Assembly (NCBI GenBank): GCA_026929865.2
Contig: CM049395.1
Span: forward strand, 15,454,001-15,518,000
Direction: 5' to 3'
DNA from: Hyperoplus lanceolatus
Taxonomy: Eukaryota; Chordata; Actinopteri; Uranoscopiformes; Ammodytidae
Length of the DNA stretch: 64,000 nucleotides
In this document: in pieces, positions 48,684 through 62,227 of the stretch
Position numbering within the stretch: position 1 is the stretch's first letter
Layout of the letters: each line of letters opens with the position of its first letter
Position numbers and translations under genes: made by a program
Notes under the pieces: model-generated
What the model saw: only the letters and a program-made list of their open reading frames with translations
Databases searched by the model: none
What the model was told of the DNA's origin: nothing

Positions 48684-49982
48684 GGGCCTCATTTATAAAC
48701 GTTGCGTACGCCCAGAAGAGGGCGCACGCCAATTTCTAAGCAAATATTGGGATTTATAAAAACCAAACTTGACGGGAGATGTGCGGTCCTCCACGAACTC
48801 TGACCCATGCGTACGCACAGAAAGTGGAGAAAGGAGAAACGGCACTCGTCGGCACATGTATGAAGTGCGAGAACGAAGTGTTTGTGTAAAATGAATCCAG
48901 ATAGGCCTATTATAAGCCATGTAGGTCTATCATATATTGGGAGTTCCTTTGCAAAACGGATGAAGCCATTCTTAAACTAATGAACAAATGCCTCCACGGA
49001 TTATTCCATGGAGTGATACCAACAAAAACAAAACGAATTAGGTTTTACATAGCCTACAAACGGAGATAGGCTATATGAGTGCAAATAAAAACAAAATAGC
49101 GTTCGAATAAGCTCTGCAGTTAGAATAACCTATCTGCATGTTGTGGAATTAATTCTGATAATATTGAGGTGGAATACAGCCTATTACTTTTACACTGACG
49201 CTGTTCTCGATGCCTCAGTCAGGCAGCCAGGAGTGCACCTTTTCATACACTAATGATAAGCCTACTGTACATCATATAGGCTACTGTGATTTTTTTCACG
49301 GCTTTTAGTCCGTTTTATCTATGTGTTTTTCTTTGAGTTTAAGCACGTCGCAATTGTGTTTTGAAAGGGACTGTGAAGTTTATTATTAACCCTCCGCCGC
49401 CCGCCACTGCCCGGGATGAATTCTCCGAATCTTTATCTCATGGGGGGTCTCAGTGTCCTCGCTCGTGGCACAAACACTGTTGTGTGAGGATATGCACTTG
49501 TTTGCGTCCACTTTTATGTCGGATCGCATCTTTTTATTTCGGCCACAGTGTTCACAGAGATCGCCACAGGCTGCACTCTGACGCCTTTACGCTCACACTG
49601 CCACCAAACTATATTTTCCCTGGTCGCCACTTCTCCAACGGGTAGCCTACTTCGGGGTGACCGCAGTGATCCACACCGTGTGGAGTCTATTTTCCATTTC
49701 CCTTTCAGTCGGCGATTGCCACTACCGCCTTCATGCACTCAATAAATTATATTAATTTGGGCGTGTCGATGACTATGTATGGGTAAATATGGGCGGTACG
49801 TGAAGCCCGCAAAGTCTGCGCCACATATAGAGTTGATTGTGATTTATAAAGGGAAACAGGCGTAGGACGTGAGTGCGCACTGTTTTATAAATCCGAATAT
49901 TTTTGTTCGCACGTACATCCTACATTTCTTCCGTACGCCAGCTTCCACGTGAATCCCACGCAAAGCTTTATAAATGAGGCCC
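48684..49982. mobile_element. PIF/Harbinger non-autonomous element E2, inverted relative to E1
   Basis: The ends GGGCCTCATTTATAAA and TTTATAAATGAGGCCC are flanked by CTG (48681-48683 and 49983-49985). Its left 370 bases mirror the right end of E1 (for example AGTGGAGAAAGGAGAA against TTCTCCTTTCTCCACT). Its right end mirrors the left end of E1 (GCGTAGGACGTGAGTGCGCA against TGCGCACGCACGTCCTACGC). The 1299-bp body lacks any transposase. Confidence 0.85.
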
Positions 49983-50140
49983 CTGGACTCTAAATAATGA
50001 CCTTCTAAGTGTGTCTACTCTAAGTCGTGGGTGGGTAGGTCAGAACATAAATCGGACTTCTTTCTGACTGAAGACTTTCAGTCCATGTGACTCCAATGGA
50101 TAATCTCAGTGCTGTGGATACTGTCATAATGACTCAATAT

Positions 50141-52127
50141 CAGGGCCGGCGGTAGCCAGGGGCCAGGGTGGGCCGTGAAAGTCCAGACCCACTATCGGAC
50201 GGACCTGTTCATTCGCTGTCCAAGAAAATCTCAAATAAAATTCAGACAATTAATTAATACTTAATAATATACCATTACCATGCATTACTTCTAATTGTAT
50301 TATTGGGACAGCCTGCCTCCAAGTTACCCACCTGCTTATAGTGGTCACTGGTCAGCAGAGCCGGCCCGAGGCATAAGCGAAATGAGCAGTTGCTTAGGGT
50401 CCCGACTGCCAGGCCCCCCCCCCCCCCCCAAATTTTTATTTTTATTTTTATTTTTTTTAGTTTGTGTGTTTGATATCAACATCATATTATGTAAATGTAA
50501 ATTATCATACAATAAAAGGAATACAATGTTTTGGTAGATAGTTAATATCTTAATAATTGAATCAGTTAATCTGGGAGGTAATCCGGGGATAACTGATCAT
50601 GTCACGTTCAAGTCCATGGCATGCACAGTGTGTATTGAGTTTATTTAAAATATTTGAAAATGGGGCTGCCCTCAGTTGCCCATGCACTGTGTGTATAGTC
50701 TATAGCCTATGTCAACAAAACTTTGTTTCATTATATTATTATAATATTTAATGCATTACATTACATCTTTTCTGCTTGTGACCTTTGTTCTAGTAACTTC
50801 AGGCTCCCTACGTGTATGAGATATATGTGTCTCCAGCGGTTGGGGGGCCACGAGAATCTCCCTGAATCTCCTGGTGCATTTACTGTACCCCTGGGAGAAA
50901 GAGGGGGGCAGACAAGAGCTACCCTCTTTCTACCGAGGCGTGTTGTTGCAGTACGATTTATTGCATCCAGGGGGGGAAAAGACAACCTCCACATCTTTCT
51001 CGACATTGTACGAACTGTAAACATCTGCCTTTGGTTAATTTAGGACACACGAACTTGGTGTGTTCGTACACACCATCTTCACTACATATAATCTCTGTAC
51101 AACTGTTTAGTTCTTTGTCTCAATCATGTAAGCTACACTTGTGATGCATGTTGATTCCCTTGCATTTGCTGTTGCAAGTAAAAACATCACCTGCTTTCAA
51201 GAAGCCCTGACTCAGATTCTCTTTATTGAAAACACTTGGGTTGTTTAATAAAAGAATTCCTTTAAAAGCCTATTTCAGCCTTGTCTGTGGAAAAAAAGAT
51301 AACTGGACAACAGAGTTCTTCTGCTTCGTTCCTCTCACTGCATTTAGATGAATGCATTATATTACAGAAAAATATGTCCCGTTAAAGAAAAAGAGCACCA
51401 AGCCCCTCCCAGAGGACCCTGCATAATATTTAATTTCAAATTTATATTTCTATGGAAAATCCATGTGTCTTTCTTCAATAGCTTCAAATTCATCCAACCC
51501 AGTGTCTCCAAATTATTTGTTCACACAAAATTCCTCAGATTTAGCCTCTTAATTTTCCTCTCAAAGTGCACCAGATTCATGCATTTCACTTTAAAAATGT
51601 AAAAAAAATCTCCCGGGGGGGCATACCCCTGGACTGTCCTAGCAGGGTCGTGATCTTGGCTGGCTACTATTTTCACCCAGCTGGACATCGGAGGCAATAG
51701 TGGAAAGACTATATAGCTATATAGTGTGTATAGTATATAGCTCTGGACTACCACCATCCAGGTTGCCCAGTCCCAAAGCTTTCTCTTCTATCAGCTCAGC
51801 CTACAGTTAATACTGCGATTAAAAATAAAAAAATACATTATGTTGTATATAATGTATATTATATGTTATTCATAAAGATTTGGGAAAAAAACATGCAAGA
51901 ATCAAATCTCCCACACAGCAACACACAAAGTTTATTGCATATTGTGTTCTACACAATTCACAGTAAATGTGCCAAAAAGCAGACGCAGAGATCTTACAAG
52001 GGCAAAAAAATAAATAAAATTGGCTCGCGCGCTCAGCGTGCGCTCACATCTTCGGTCTCTCTGCCCAGTGTGCCCACCTAAAATTTCTACAGGCCCACTC
52101 TAATCTAACTGTCTAGAACCGGGCCTG
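50141..52127. mobile_element. Non-autonomous hAT-like transposon, copy 2, interrupted
   Basis: It starts CAGGGCCGGC and ends CCGGGCCTG. It aligns with 11074-12518 along its length (for example GTTTGATATCAACATCATAT and CCCAGCTGGACATC blocks) but carries a 556-bp insertion. The flanks TCAATAT and ATCAATAC are only loosely alike, so the target duplication has decayed or been rearranged. Confidence 0.82.
50711..51266. mobile_element. Insertion of unknown type inside the hAT-like copy 2
   Basis: The sequence absent from copy 1 is flanked by a direct repeat AGCCTAT (50704-50710 and 51267-51273). It begins TGTCAACAAAAC if the preceding T is counted, has an AATAAA near its right end, and is GC-richer in the middle. 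This could be a solo LTR with a decayed 3' tip, but the TG...CA ends are not complete. No frame was recognised. Confidence 0.55.
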
Positions 52128-53480
52128 CATCAATACTGCATTAGCATTTCACATGAATGCAGCTCATTTGTCTGTCTATATGGCCATTGTGTGTAATTTA
52201 CATATGATATAATCAGGCCATTTGACCTGAGATTCACAGATCTGAAATTCAGGGAGCACTCAGTCTCAGCTGTAGAATTGGTTTTGAAGGTGAAGATTTT
52301 GTCACTTTGTTAGTTGGCATGAACATAACAAGCTGAATAAGCAGCACAGCAAATATTGCACTGTCCCACATATGAATGTCTCATAAACCTGAGAGATACT
52401 GCGGGATCTGCAAAACATACTTCAGCAACTGTACACTCTGTTCTTCTAAGCCTTCGCACCCACCCACCGTCACATTCGTGTCATTCCGCATTCTTCACAT
52501 TTAATTTGACTGTACTTCCATAGGCCTAAATGCCGGATTTTCTGCATGACTGTATAGTTTGTTCACAGTAAATTCGGGAAATATACTATCCAATGGTTGT
52601 GTGAAAGCCAAGGCTTACGAGTATTACATCTATGCTGCAAACCTTAAGTTAAAAGTTGTGTATTTGTGATTGGACAGGGAGAGTTCATCCTGTTCAGATG
52701 CTGCACATTGTGTTCTGCTATTACTGTTCTCTGAAAGTATTCCAAGCATCTGTCTGCCATCTGCTGGCTGTGAGAAGTGTTGGTCCTGTCTGGTCTTATG
52801 TCCAGTATCCATTTAGACCTGAAGTAAAATTAGTTTCATAAAAATGATCAGGTAAATATGATAAGAGGTGGAATTTGTTTAGACATTGAAAATTAATCAA
52901 TATATGTTTAAATGAATGGTTCAGATCAGCACTCAACACATATCAACACTGACTGGTCACCATGTAGGCCTACACCATCACTGTATCATGAGCAATAGAA
53001 CTGTTGTTCATGTAGAACTGTTCTTTGTGTGTAACCCTCACTGTTAGCTTTTCTTATCTTAACAATAATATCAGATACAGGTTGCATTTTTCAGTTGCTG
53101 GTAGGAGCTTGGCATTTCCATTTTCAGCGTGAGTGCTGGTTGCACGTGGTTGCTAAGAAAAAGAATGTCTAAAACAGTTAAAACACAGAGTGTAGAGGGG
53201 TAAAATAGAAGAGAGGATTTCGTTGTATCCAGACTAAGATTTGATCACACAGGATTAAATAAACACAATTTATTATGGGAAAAGTAGGAATTAATTTTGT
53301 GTTCACAAGGGAAACAGAACATGCAATTATGCATTGAGGAAAACATAATGAAGAAAGGGTGATGCTACAGCAAAGGGTGAGAGGGGCTGGACGACAATGG
53401 GATTTAAAAGTACTATTAGAAACAGATCGTGATAAGGTGAGGTCGGGGAAACCATTTTAAAATAACAGACACAGGGCGAA
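52128..53480. other. Intergenic DNA, nothing recognised
   Basis: AT-rich sequence with no supported exon, RNA gene or repeat. Confidence 0.45.
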
Positions 53481-53504
53481 AGGAAAGTAGGTCCTGTTCT
53501 ACAT

Positions 53505-53605
53505 ACTCCGGTACGGCAGGTGGCGGTATGCACCTATAGCTGGTTTTGCAACCTGCCATAAAATGCATAGAAGAAGAAGAACAAACAAACAAACAAACAA
53601 ACAAA
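53505..53605 (+). promoter_or_regulatory. Promoter-proximal repeated motif and probable start region of the zinc-finger/BESS gene
   Basis: GGCAGGTGGCGGTATGCACC, then AACCTGCCATAAAA, then AGAAGAAGAAG and a CAAA repeat, immediately upstream of the first exon. I remember similar arrangements in many fish genomic sequences close to gene starts, so this may be a dispersed promoter-like repeat. Confidence 0.35.
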
Positions 53606-53676
53606 ACAAAAACGTCTATGCAGAGATTTCCTAACTTTTCTGAAGATAGATGGACAGCGTTGGACGGTGACCAAAC

Positions 53677-56600
53677 ATGGTAAGCAAGTTATATTACGGC
53701 AGACACCGATTAATAATTAATAAAAGGTTATAACAATTCACTTTCATGTGACTACTTTGTTTTTTGAAGTAGTCTAGTCTGCCTAACGTGCTAAGCTGTT
53801 AGCTAATTGTCTAACTATAGCCAATTGCAGCTAACCAACGCTGGTCGTAATAATGTGAATTCTTCAGTGTTGACTCCTAAGTTTAGGCTACTACAAATTA
53901 ATTCAGAAGATCGCTAGAAAAACTGTTATCCCTTAAAAAGGAAAGGGATACAGTTATACTCTTTAATTTACACCATGAAAACGTTACATGTTTAAAGAAA
54001 GTTAGCCAGACTAGCCCACTAACAAAGATGTAAAGATTATTTGGAATGATAAAACCGGCCAAAACTATTCTAAGATCAGAATCGCACCGAATAAGTAAAT
54101 AAAACAGCCATATATGCACTGCTGTGTTGATTTTCCTTTGCACTCGTTTTATTTGTATCAAGTATGGCTCCCTTTGTTCATTTGCAGGAAACGTTCAAAT
54201 CACATTCCTGTTCTCAGTTGAAATGACTCGCATTTTAAATTGACTGCATTTTCACCAACATTGGTTGCCACAGTCAATGTGTCTGCAGTGATTTGATTAT
54301 TAAAAACGTTATTATCTATTCCAGGCTCACGTGTCTATCCAGGAAGGATTTAACCTGCCTCCTCTGAAAGAGTGCAAGAAATGCTGCTTTCCGAGCAAAT
54401 ATCATTGCCCATTTTGCGTACCAGAATTCTTCAAACCTGCAAAACAAATCAATGCTAGAATTCATTTGGACAATCACCGAAAGAGAGCAGTTTTTGTAGG
54501 AGGTACGTTTTTTTCTCTCCATTTTCTGTTTTGTATTTAATTGACCGTGTCAGTGGAACAATTCATCTCTAGTCTAATATAATTGTTTTTCTTTTTAAAT
54601 TTCAGATTACACCATTCACAAATGCGGACTGGAGTGCAGGCCACAGCAGCATTACCATTGTATGTACTGCGGTGCCACGCTGATCAGGAGAATTGACTTC
54701 GTCAAACATCTACAGGTCTGCCGCCCGAGCAAAGATCGAGCGAGAATATCCCATTTTCAGAGAGCCAAGCATCACAGAGTCCAGTCCAAAGCACAGGCTT
54801 CTTCTTCACCTCCCCCTGGAGAGAATGACGACCCTTCAGAAGAAATGGTAAGGTTGTGATCATGTGGCATGCACTTTTTAATAGAGCAGTTTTGTCATGG
54901 AAGATGTGCATTGTCTCCTGACGGTCTACTGAAACAGAAAAAAGTAAGTTAAAGGTGAAGTAAGCGGTTTATTTATGTTAATATAAGTGGTAAATCGCCC
55001 TTTATTCATACAGTGATCACTTACACAATGTGCGTGTTTCATAAAGCCGATCTCTCAGTCAGCTGCTTTGCATGTAATCGGCAAATGAACTTATTGGAGG
55101 ATCCCGAAATTTTTATCTTATCAGAAGAGAGAACGCTACAAACCAACACTCGTCTCACTCATATATATACACTCCATGGTCTCACTGCCGGTGCACGCCA
55201 GAGCAACAGATGGGTGAATGTGTATGCGCCTGCAATGGCAGAGCAGGTAAAAATCCTTCCCAATGTCTGTTTTGATGGTTTGTATCATGTTTTATCACAC
55301 TTATGGATCTGAGATGATGCTAGATAACTTGCTGCTTGAAGACCGCAGTGCATTAATGTGGTGACGTAGGGACGAGCGAGGGGACTGCCAACTGCAGTAA
55401 CTGACAGGATGTTAGCTAAAAGAACCATTCCGCTTACAGCACCTTTTTAAAGGTTGAATATGCAACATTTGCATTATAAATTAAATTGTAGTCACACAAC
55501 AGTAATCTGACTCAATTATCACCTCTGCCTCACTAGAATGTGTGGTGGTGTGTTTACCTGCACAGCCCCTCCCCCTTACTGGCTGTATTTTCTTTGTTTT
55601 GGTTTCTTTTGTTACATCGAGACGTTTCTCGGCGTCAATCAACTGAGCAGTGCACGTGGAGAGTACCTTTAACCAGTAACATCTGAAGAGTGTTGAACTC
55701 AACCAATACCATTGTGAGGGCACTCAGGTCGCTGCCATGGCGCACAAGCCGAATGACTAGACACTTGTCGAGCTCTCCTCCCTCCGAGGAAGAGAGCCGC
55801 GCGAGCAGGCACCAACAGCAGGTGGAGGGAGAGAGTACACCACTTTCCAGTTAGACATACAGCACATCAGTGTGTTAGCCACTGAGCTAACCAAAGCTAA
55901 CTCCCAGTCAAGGAAGTGGAGAGGCTTTTGCTCTGTACTCTAGGCCCCGCGAAGTAGCATGGAGGATCATTCTGTTTATAAAACAATACAAACAAATGTT
56001 TCTATGTAAAATACTGGCAGAGAGAGGATTGTGCAGATAAACACACCACCACATATTCTAATGGAACAGAAGTGATCATTGAGAGAGATTCTTTTTGTGT
56101 GACTCTATAATTTATATTTTCATTAAAATGTTGCATAGTCTGCCTTTTTAAGGCTTGCAATAAATATTTGATCACACATAGGAAGGTAGCTGCACCTTCC
56201 TCTGGTGGGTGACATGAAAAATTTGGTATCAATTAATCTCCCTGTGTTTTTATGTATGGAGAAAACAAAGCTTTTTCAAGCTTTCCTATGTTAATTCATA
56301 CCATCAACATATTTTGAATTCCACTTTTCCTTTATTTATTAGCTGCATAACACACAGTGCTCCTTGTTGACTGCCGTACCTAATAACTTTACAACAAGAT
56401 GTAGCTTGTGAAAATGAAAATAAAAAGTAACATTTTGGGATTGTGATCTTACGGTTATACCTTGATATATTATGTCTATAGCATCTTTGGAGGATGGTGA
56501 CTGTTGTTCACTAGGTATTGTTTTTGGACTCATTGGTTCTGTTTCACTGGGTGTGCAGTCATCAGGTGCAACTTTTTAAGGAGAGTCTTTGTTTCTCAAG

Positions 56601-57084
56601 GATATCTGGAGAGGAACGCCATCTTTAATGTTTTATGATTAAATCAACTTTAATCGAAGAAGAGAAGTTTTTATTTCAAAGAGGTTCTTTGATTGCTGAT
56701 AGAGGAAACTAAGTAACTTTGGTTGGTTATGTAATAATGAATAATAAATAAACCAAATTACATTATTAATTTCCATCCTCACAGGATAGCGGCGGATACG
56801 AACTCTACGTCGTGGATGGAGGCTACGTCGTGGAGGGAGGCTATCAAAGTGGCCAAGGAGCGAACAGCAGCAGCAGCAGCAGCAGCAGCATGTCAGCGAT
56901 GAGCACAGAGCCAGACTCTTCCAGATGTGACAAAACCGTACAGACGAACATTGAAAGGCCACAAGACTGTGATGAATACTACTTCAAGAACCTTTCCAAA
57001 ATGTTTAAAAAGTTGAGCCCTCAGAAAAAGGCAGAGGTGAGGTTGAAGATCGAGAGGCTCCTCTTTGAGGCGGAGTTTGAGTAG
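53677..57084 (+). CDS. Cys/His-rich zinc-binding protein with C-terminal BESS-like motif
   Basis: Exons are 53677-53679 (start codon only), 54325-54502, 54606-54847 and 56785-57084; phases agree and give 240 residues. Residues about 13-90 hold paired metal-binding motifs: ECKKCCFPSKYHCPFC, a later HLDNH, then HKCGLECRPQQHYHCMYC and FVKHLQVC. That is a pattern I associate with an uncharacterised teleost family. The last exon has a run of eight Ser codons and ends with YYFKNLSKMFKKLSPQKKAE and then RLKIERLLFEAEFE. This fits a BESS protein-interaction motif, usual in DNA-binding regulators. A nuclear DNA-binding role is inferred, not shown. Polyadenylation signals follow at 58724 and 58777. Confidence 0.72.
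55013..55312 (+). other. Open frame in intron 3 of the zinc-finger/BESS gene, unassigned
   Basis: A 99-codon frame (ends LPNVCFDGLYHVLSHLWI) includes an acceptor-like TTCATACAG at about 55005-55013 and a donor-like GAGCAG then GTAAAA near 55247. It could be an alternative exon, but no family match is known to me. Confidence 0.2.
56864..56889 (+). repeat. (AGC)n repeat coding for polyserine
   Basis: Eight AGC codons in a row in the last exon of the zinc-finger/BESS gene. Confidence 0.9.
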
Positions 57085-57091
57085 GCAAGGG

Positions 57092-57199
<108 letters not shown>

Positions 57200-57254
57200 T
57201 ACTCTACATTTTTATTTTCATTGGAACAAGTGTAGGAAGCAAGTTTACTCAAAA

Positions 57255-58122
57255 CAGGGCTGTACGCTTATTTTTTTAGGTGGTAGCACTGGTGCTAGCA
57301 AGCAAAAAAAATCAGTAGCACAAAAATAAATTCAGTAGCACACAAAGTATGATCGAAAACTTGCATAACCTTAATCCATGCATTTAGCTCTAATTACCTT
57401 TTAGCCTGTCATATTGGTCTCATTTGAAATTTTCAATTAATATCATATCCTAGTGTGTGCAGTAATAATTGTAGAAAAATTAATAGGGGTGCACTGATTG
57501 CAATTTAGACAAAATAATCTAACCTGCCAATTGCAATTTTTTGCTGATTCAGAATTATTTTTCCTCATAAAATGTATATCTATATATTTTTTGTATACAC
57601 ATATAATTATTATATTCATACTAATATTTTTTTTTTGGTAAATGTCCTTCTGTTAATTAAAACCAAACTTTAAAACATATAGCCTATTAAATAAATAAGT
57701 ATATTGGTACAATTTAGGATAAGTTAAATAGGTTGTTGTGAATGTGTTGGGAGGTGTTCTTCAGTGGCTTATCAGTTATTTCAAACTTTTTTAGACTACT
57801 GGTGACTGCTCTCTGCAGCTGAAGCAGTTGATTTTCTAGCTAGCGCACTGCCGGGCTGTGAAGCACGAACTTCCTGTTCTTACCGGCTTCAAAATAAAAG
57901 TCAACTCACGTTTGGCTAGTAACAGGCTTTTAATGTGAAGGCGCACAGGAAATGTTCTGTTTGCACACACGCTAACTTAACTGCGTGCCGTCTCCTTCCG
58001 GTTATTACCGTTGGTGAAGTGTATTAGACGCTGGCACTAGTGCGAGCAGCATTGTATTCATCATCGCACTTGATCAATTTCAGTAGCAAATGCGATCAAA
58101 ACTGTCGCACTGTACAGCCCTG
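57255..58122. mobile_element. Non-autonomous hAT-like element in the 3' UTR
   Basis: The ends CAGGGCTGTACG and the inverse of CAGGGCTGTACA are flanked by TCAAAA on both sides (57249-57254 and 58123-58128). No frame is present. It lies between the stop codon and the polyadenylation signals, so the transcript probably contains it. Confidence 0.7.
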
Positions 58123-58723
58123 TCAAAAGTGTCCCTTAGATATATTTTTTTTTACAGTTCTTCACTTAACTTTCTATCACGGTAAAATAAATGAAGGTCA
58201 ATAATGCTGTAGGACTTGACAACAAACATTTTGGAAGGTGATGCTGCTATCAGGGATTTGTTTGTGTTCTCAGAAATCGCCTTCGTGAAACAGATGCCTG
58301 ATTTGTATATATTTTAGAAGGTTTTTTAAGTTGTTATCTGACTGAGCAAAGAAAGAAGAAAAAAAAACAAAGCAAGCTGAGATGGTTGGACTTGACTCAA
58401 GACAACCTCTGGATGTGTTTTTCTCAGTCGAGTATGCTGCCTATACCCAGTCGTCAAGTAGTATACCTACAACCAAAGAGTGAATATGATATTGATATTT
58501 TTTGAACACTAAGCTGTATGAAAACACTTATTATGTTTTATGAATAGTTCAAACAACATGGATATAAATGTTCTTGCTTTTATTTGTACAAAAGCTAATA
58601 GTAGGTTGATGAAATCCTAATTGAGACAAATGGTCTCACAGCTGAATGTTACTAATACTTGGTCCAGAAATAAGCTTTTTTTTTGTCAAGTCTGAAATGG
58701 ATTCTGAATTGTTCTTTTATTCA

Positions 58724-58729
58724 AATAAA
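58724..58729 (+). terminator. Polyadenylation signal of the zinc-finger/BESS gene
   Basis: AATAAA 1.64 kb after the stop; a second one lies at 58777-58782, followed by a T-rich stretch. Confidence 0.45.
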
Positions 58730-59056
58730 GCTCATGTTACGAGCTATACTGTACATGTTTTGTTTCGGTGATTTCAAATAAAGATTTTTTTTCTTTCACA
58801 GCCTTTTAGTTTGATATATTTTACAGATTCTGTGACAGGAAACAGAGACAGAGAAAAGAATGTAATGTACAAGGATTTTAATGTTGTGGAATGACATTTC
58901 TGTGTGAAAAATAAGTTACATTTCCAATGACAAACACCTGCCTGATTGGAAAGTCACATGAGGTGCATGGTTATAGTATAGTGGAACTGTCATAGACTTA
59001 AGTGATCTCAACTCAAAGTCCACTTGCTGTCTTTCTGAGTTGGTATCACTCGTCTA

Positions 59057-59406
59057 GGGCTGCAACTAACGATTATTTTGATAATCGATTAATCTGTCGA
59101 TTAATCGATTATTAATAGATTAGTGTTTTGGTCCGTAAAATGTCAGAAAATTGTTAATACATTTCCCAAAGCCTATGTTGACGTCCTCAAATGTATTCTT
59201 ATGTCCAAAACACACAGATACTTCGGTTTACTGTCAGAATAGGATTAAAGAAACCAGAAAATATTCACATTTGAGAAGCTGAAATCAGAGAATTTGGATT
59301 GTTTTTATTAAAAAAATTCTCCAAACGATTAATCGATTATCAAAATAGTTGTCGATTACTTTAATAATCGATTAATAATCGATTTGTCAATTAATTGTTG
59401 CAGCTC
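59057..59406. mobile_element. Short palindromic MITE with TA target site
   Basis: The ends GGGCTGCAACTAACGATTAT and the inverse of GAGCTGCAACAATTAATTG are flanked by TA. The arms are built of ATCGATTAATCGATTA motifs that can fold on themselves. This 350-bp type is familiar as a high-copy teleost MITE. Confidence 0.8.
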
Positions 59407-59463
59407 TACACTTGTCATCATGGCTTTCATCAGCGAATAGAATTTCACTAACAAAAGGTTAAT

Positions 59464-59469
59464 TTTATT
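59464..59469 (-). terminator. Possible polyadenylation signal of hapln3
   Basis: AATAAA on the minus strand, about 455 bases after the stop codon. Confidence 0.4.
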
Positions 59470-59924
59470 GTAAAAACCCTTTTATCATAAACGGTCCGAC
59501 AAAATCATAAGAAAGGTAATGCTTTACTCTGGTGTAAAAAAAGAGAGTCAATTTCACAGTGAGAATGCACTAAGTACTATACAATAAGAAAATAGATTGA
59601 TAGAAAAACTAAGGTTCACACATATTTTTCGCTAGTTATACAGTAAATGGTTGATTGTTGCGACGTCTTGGTGGCCAATAGGTTGAACCGTATTCTATCA
59701 CCACAACATTCACAGTTTTGATTAACAGCCAACTTATACATAATATATCTCTCTAATTTTTTCTTTCAGCATCAGCAAAAAAAAATATATACACCTATAA
59801 CCAGGTGAAGCAAAGAGATATGTCTTCCTCCATGATTATTGACGTAATTTTGAAGAGGCGTACATTTTCTGACCTTTTCTGAAAAGGTTGAACCTGAGCA
59901 CTGACTGTATATATAGACCTAGAC

Positions 59925-62227
<2,303 letters not shown>

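Noticed and set aside
50711-51266. Firm call as a solo LTR
   Set aside because: The flanking repeat is 7 bases and a terminal CA is missing, so the evidence is insufficient.
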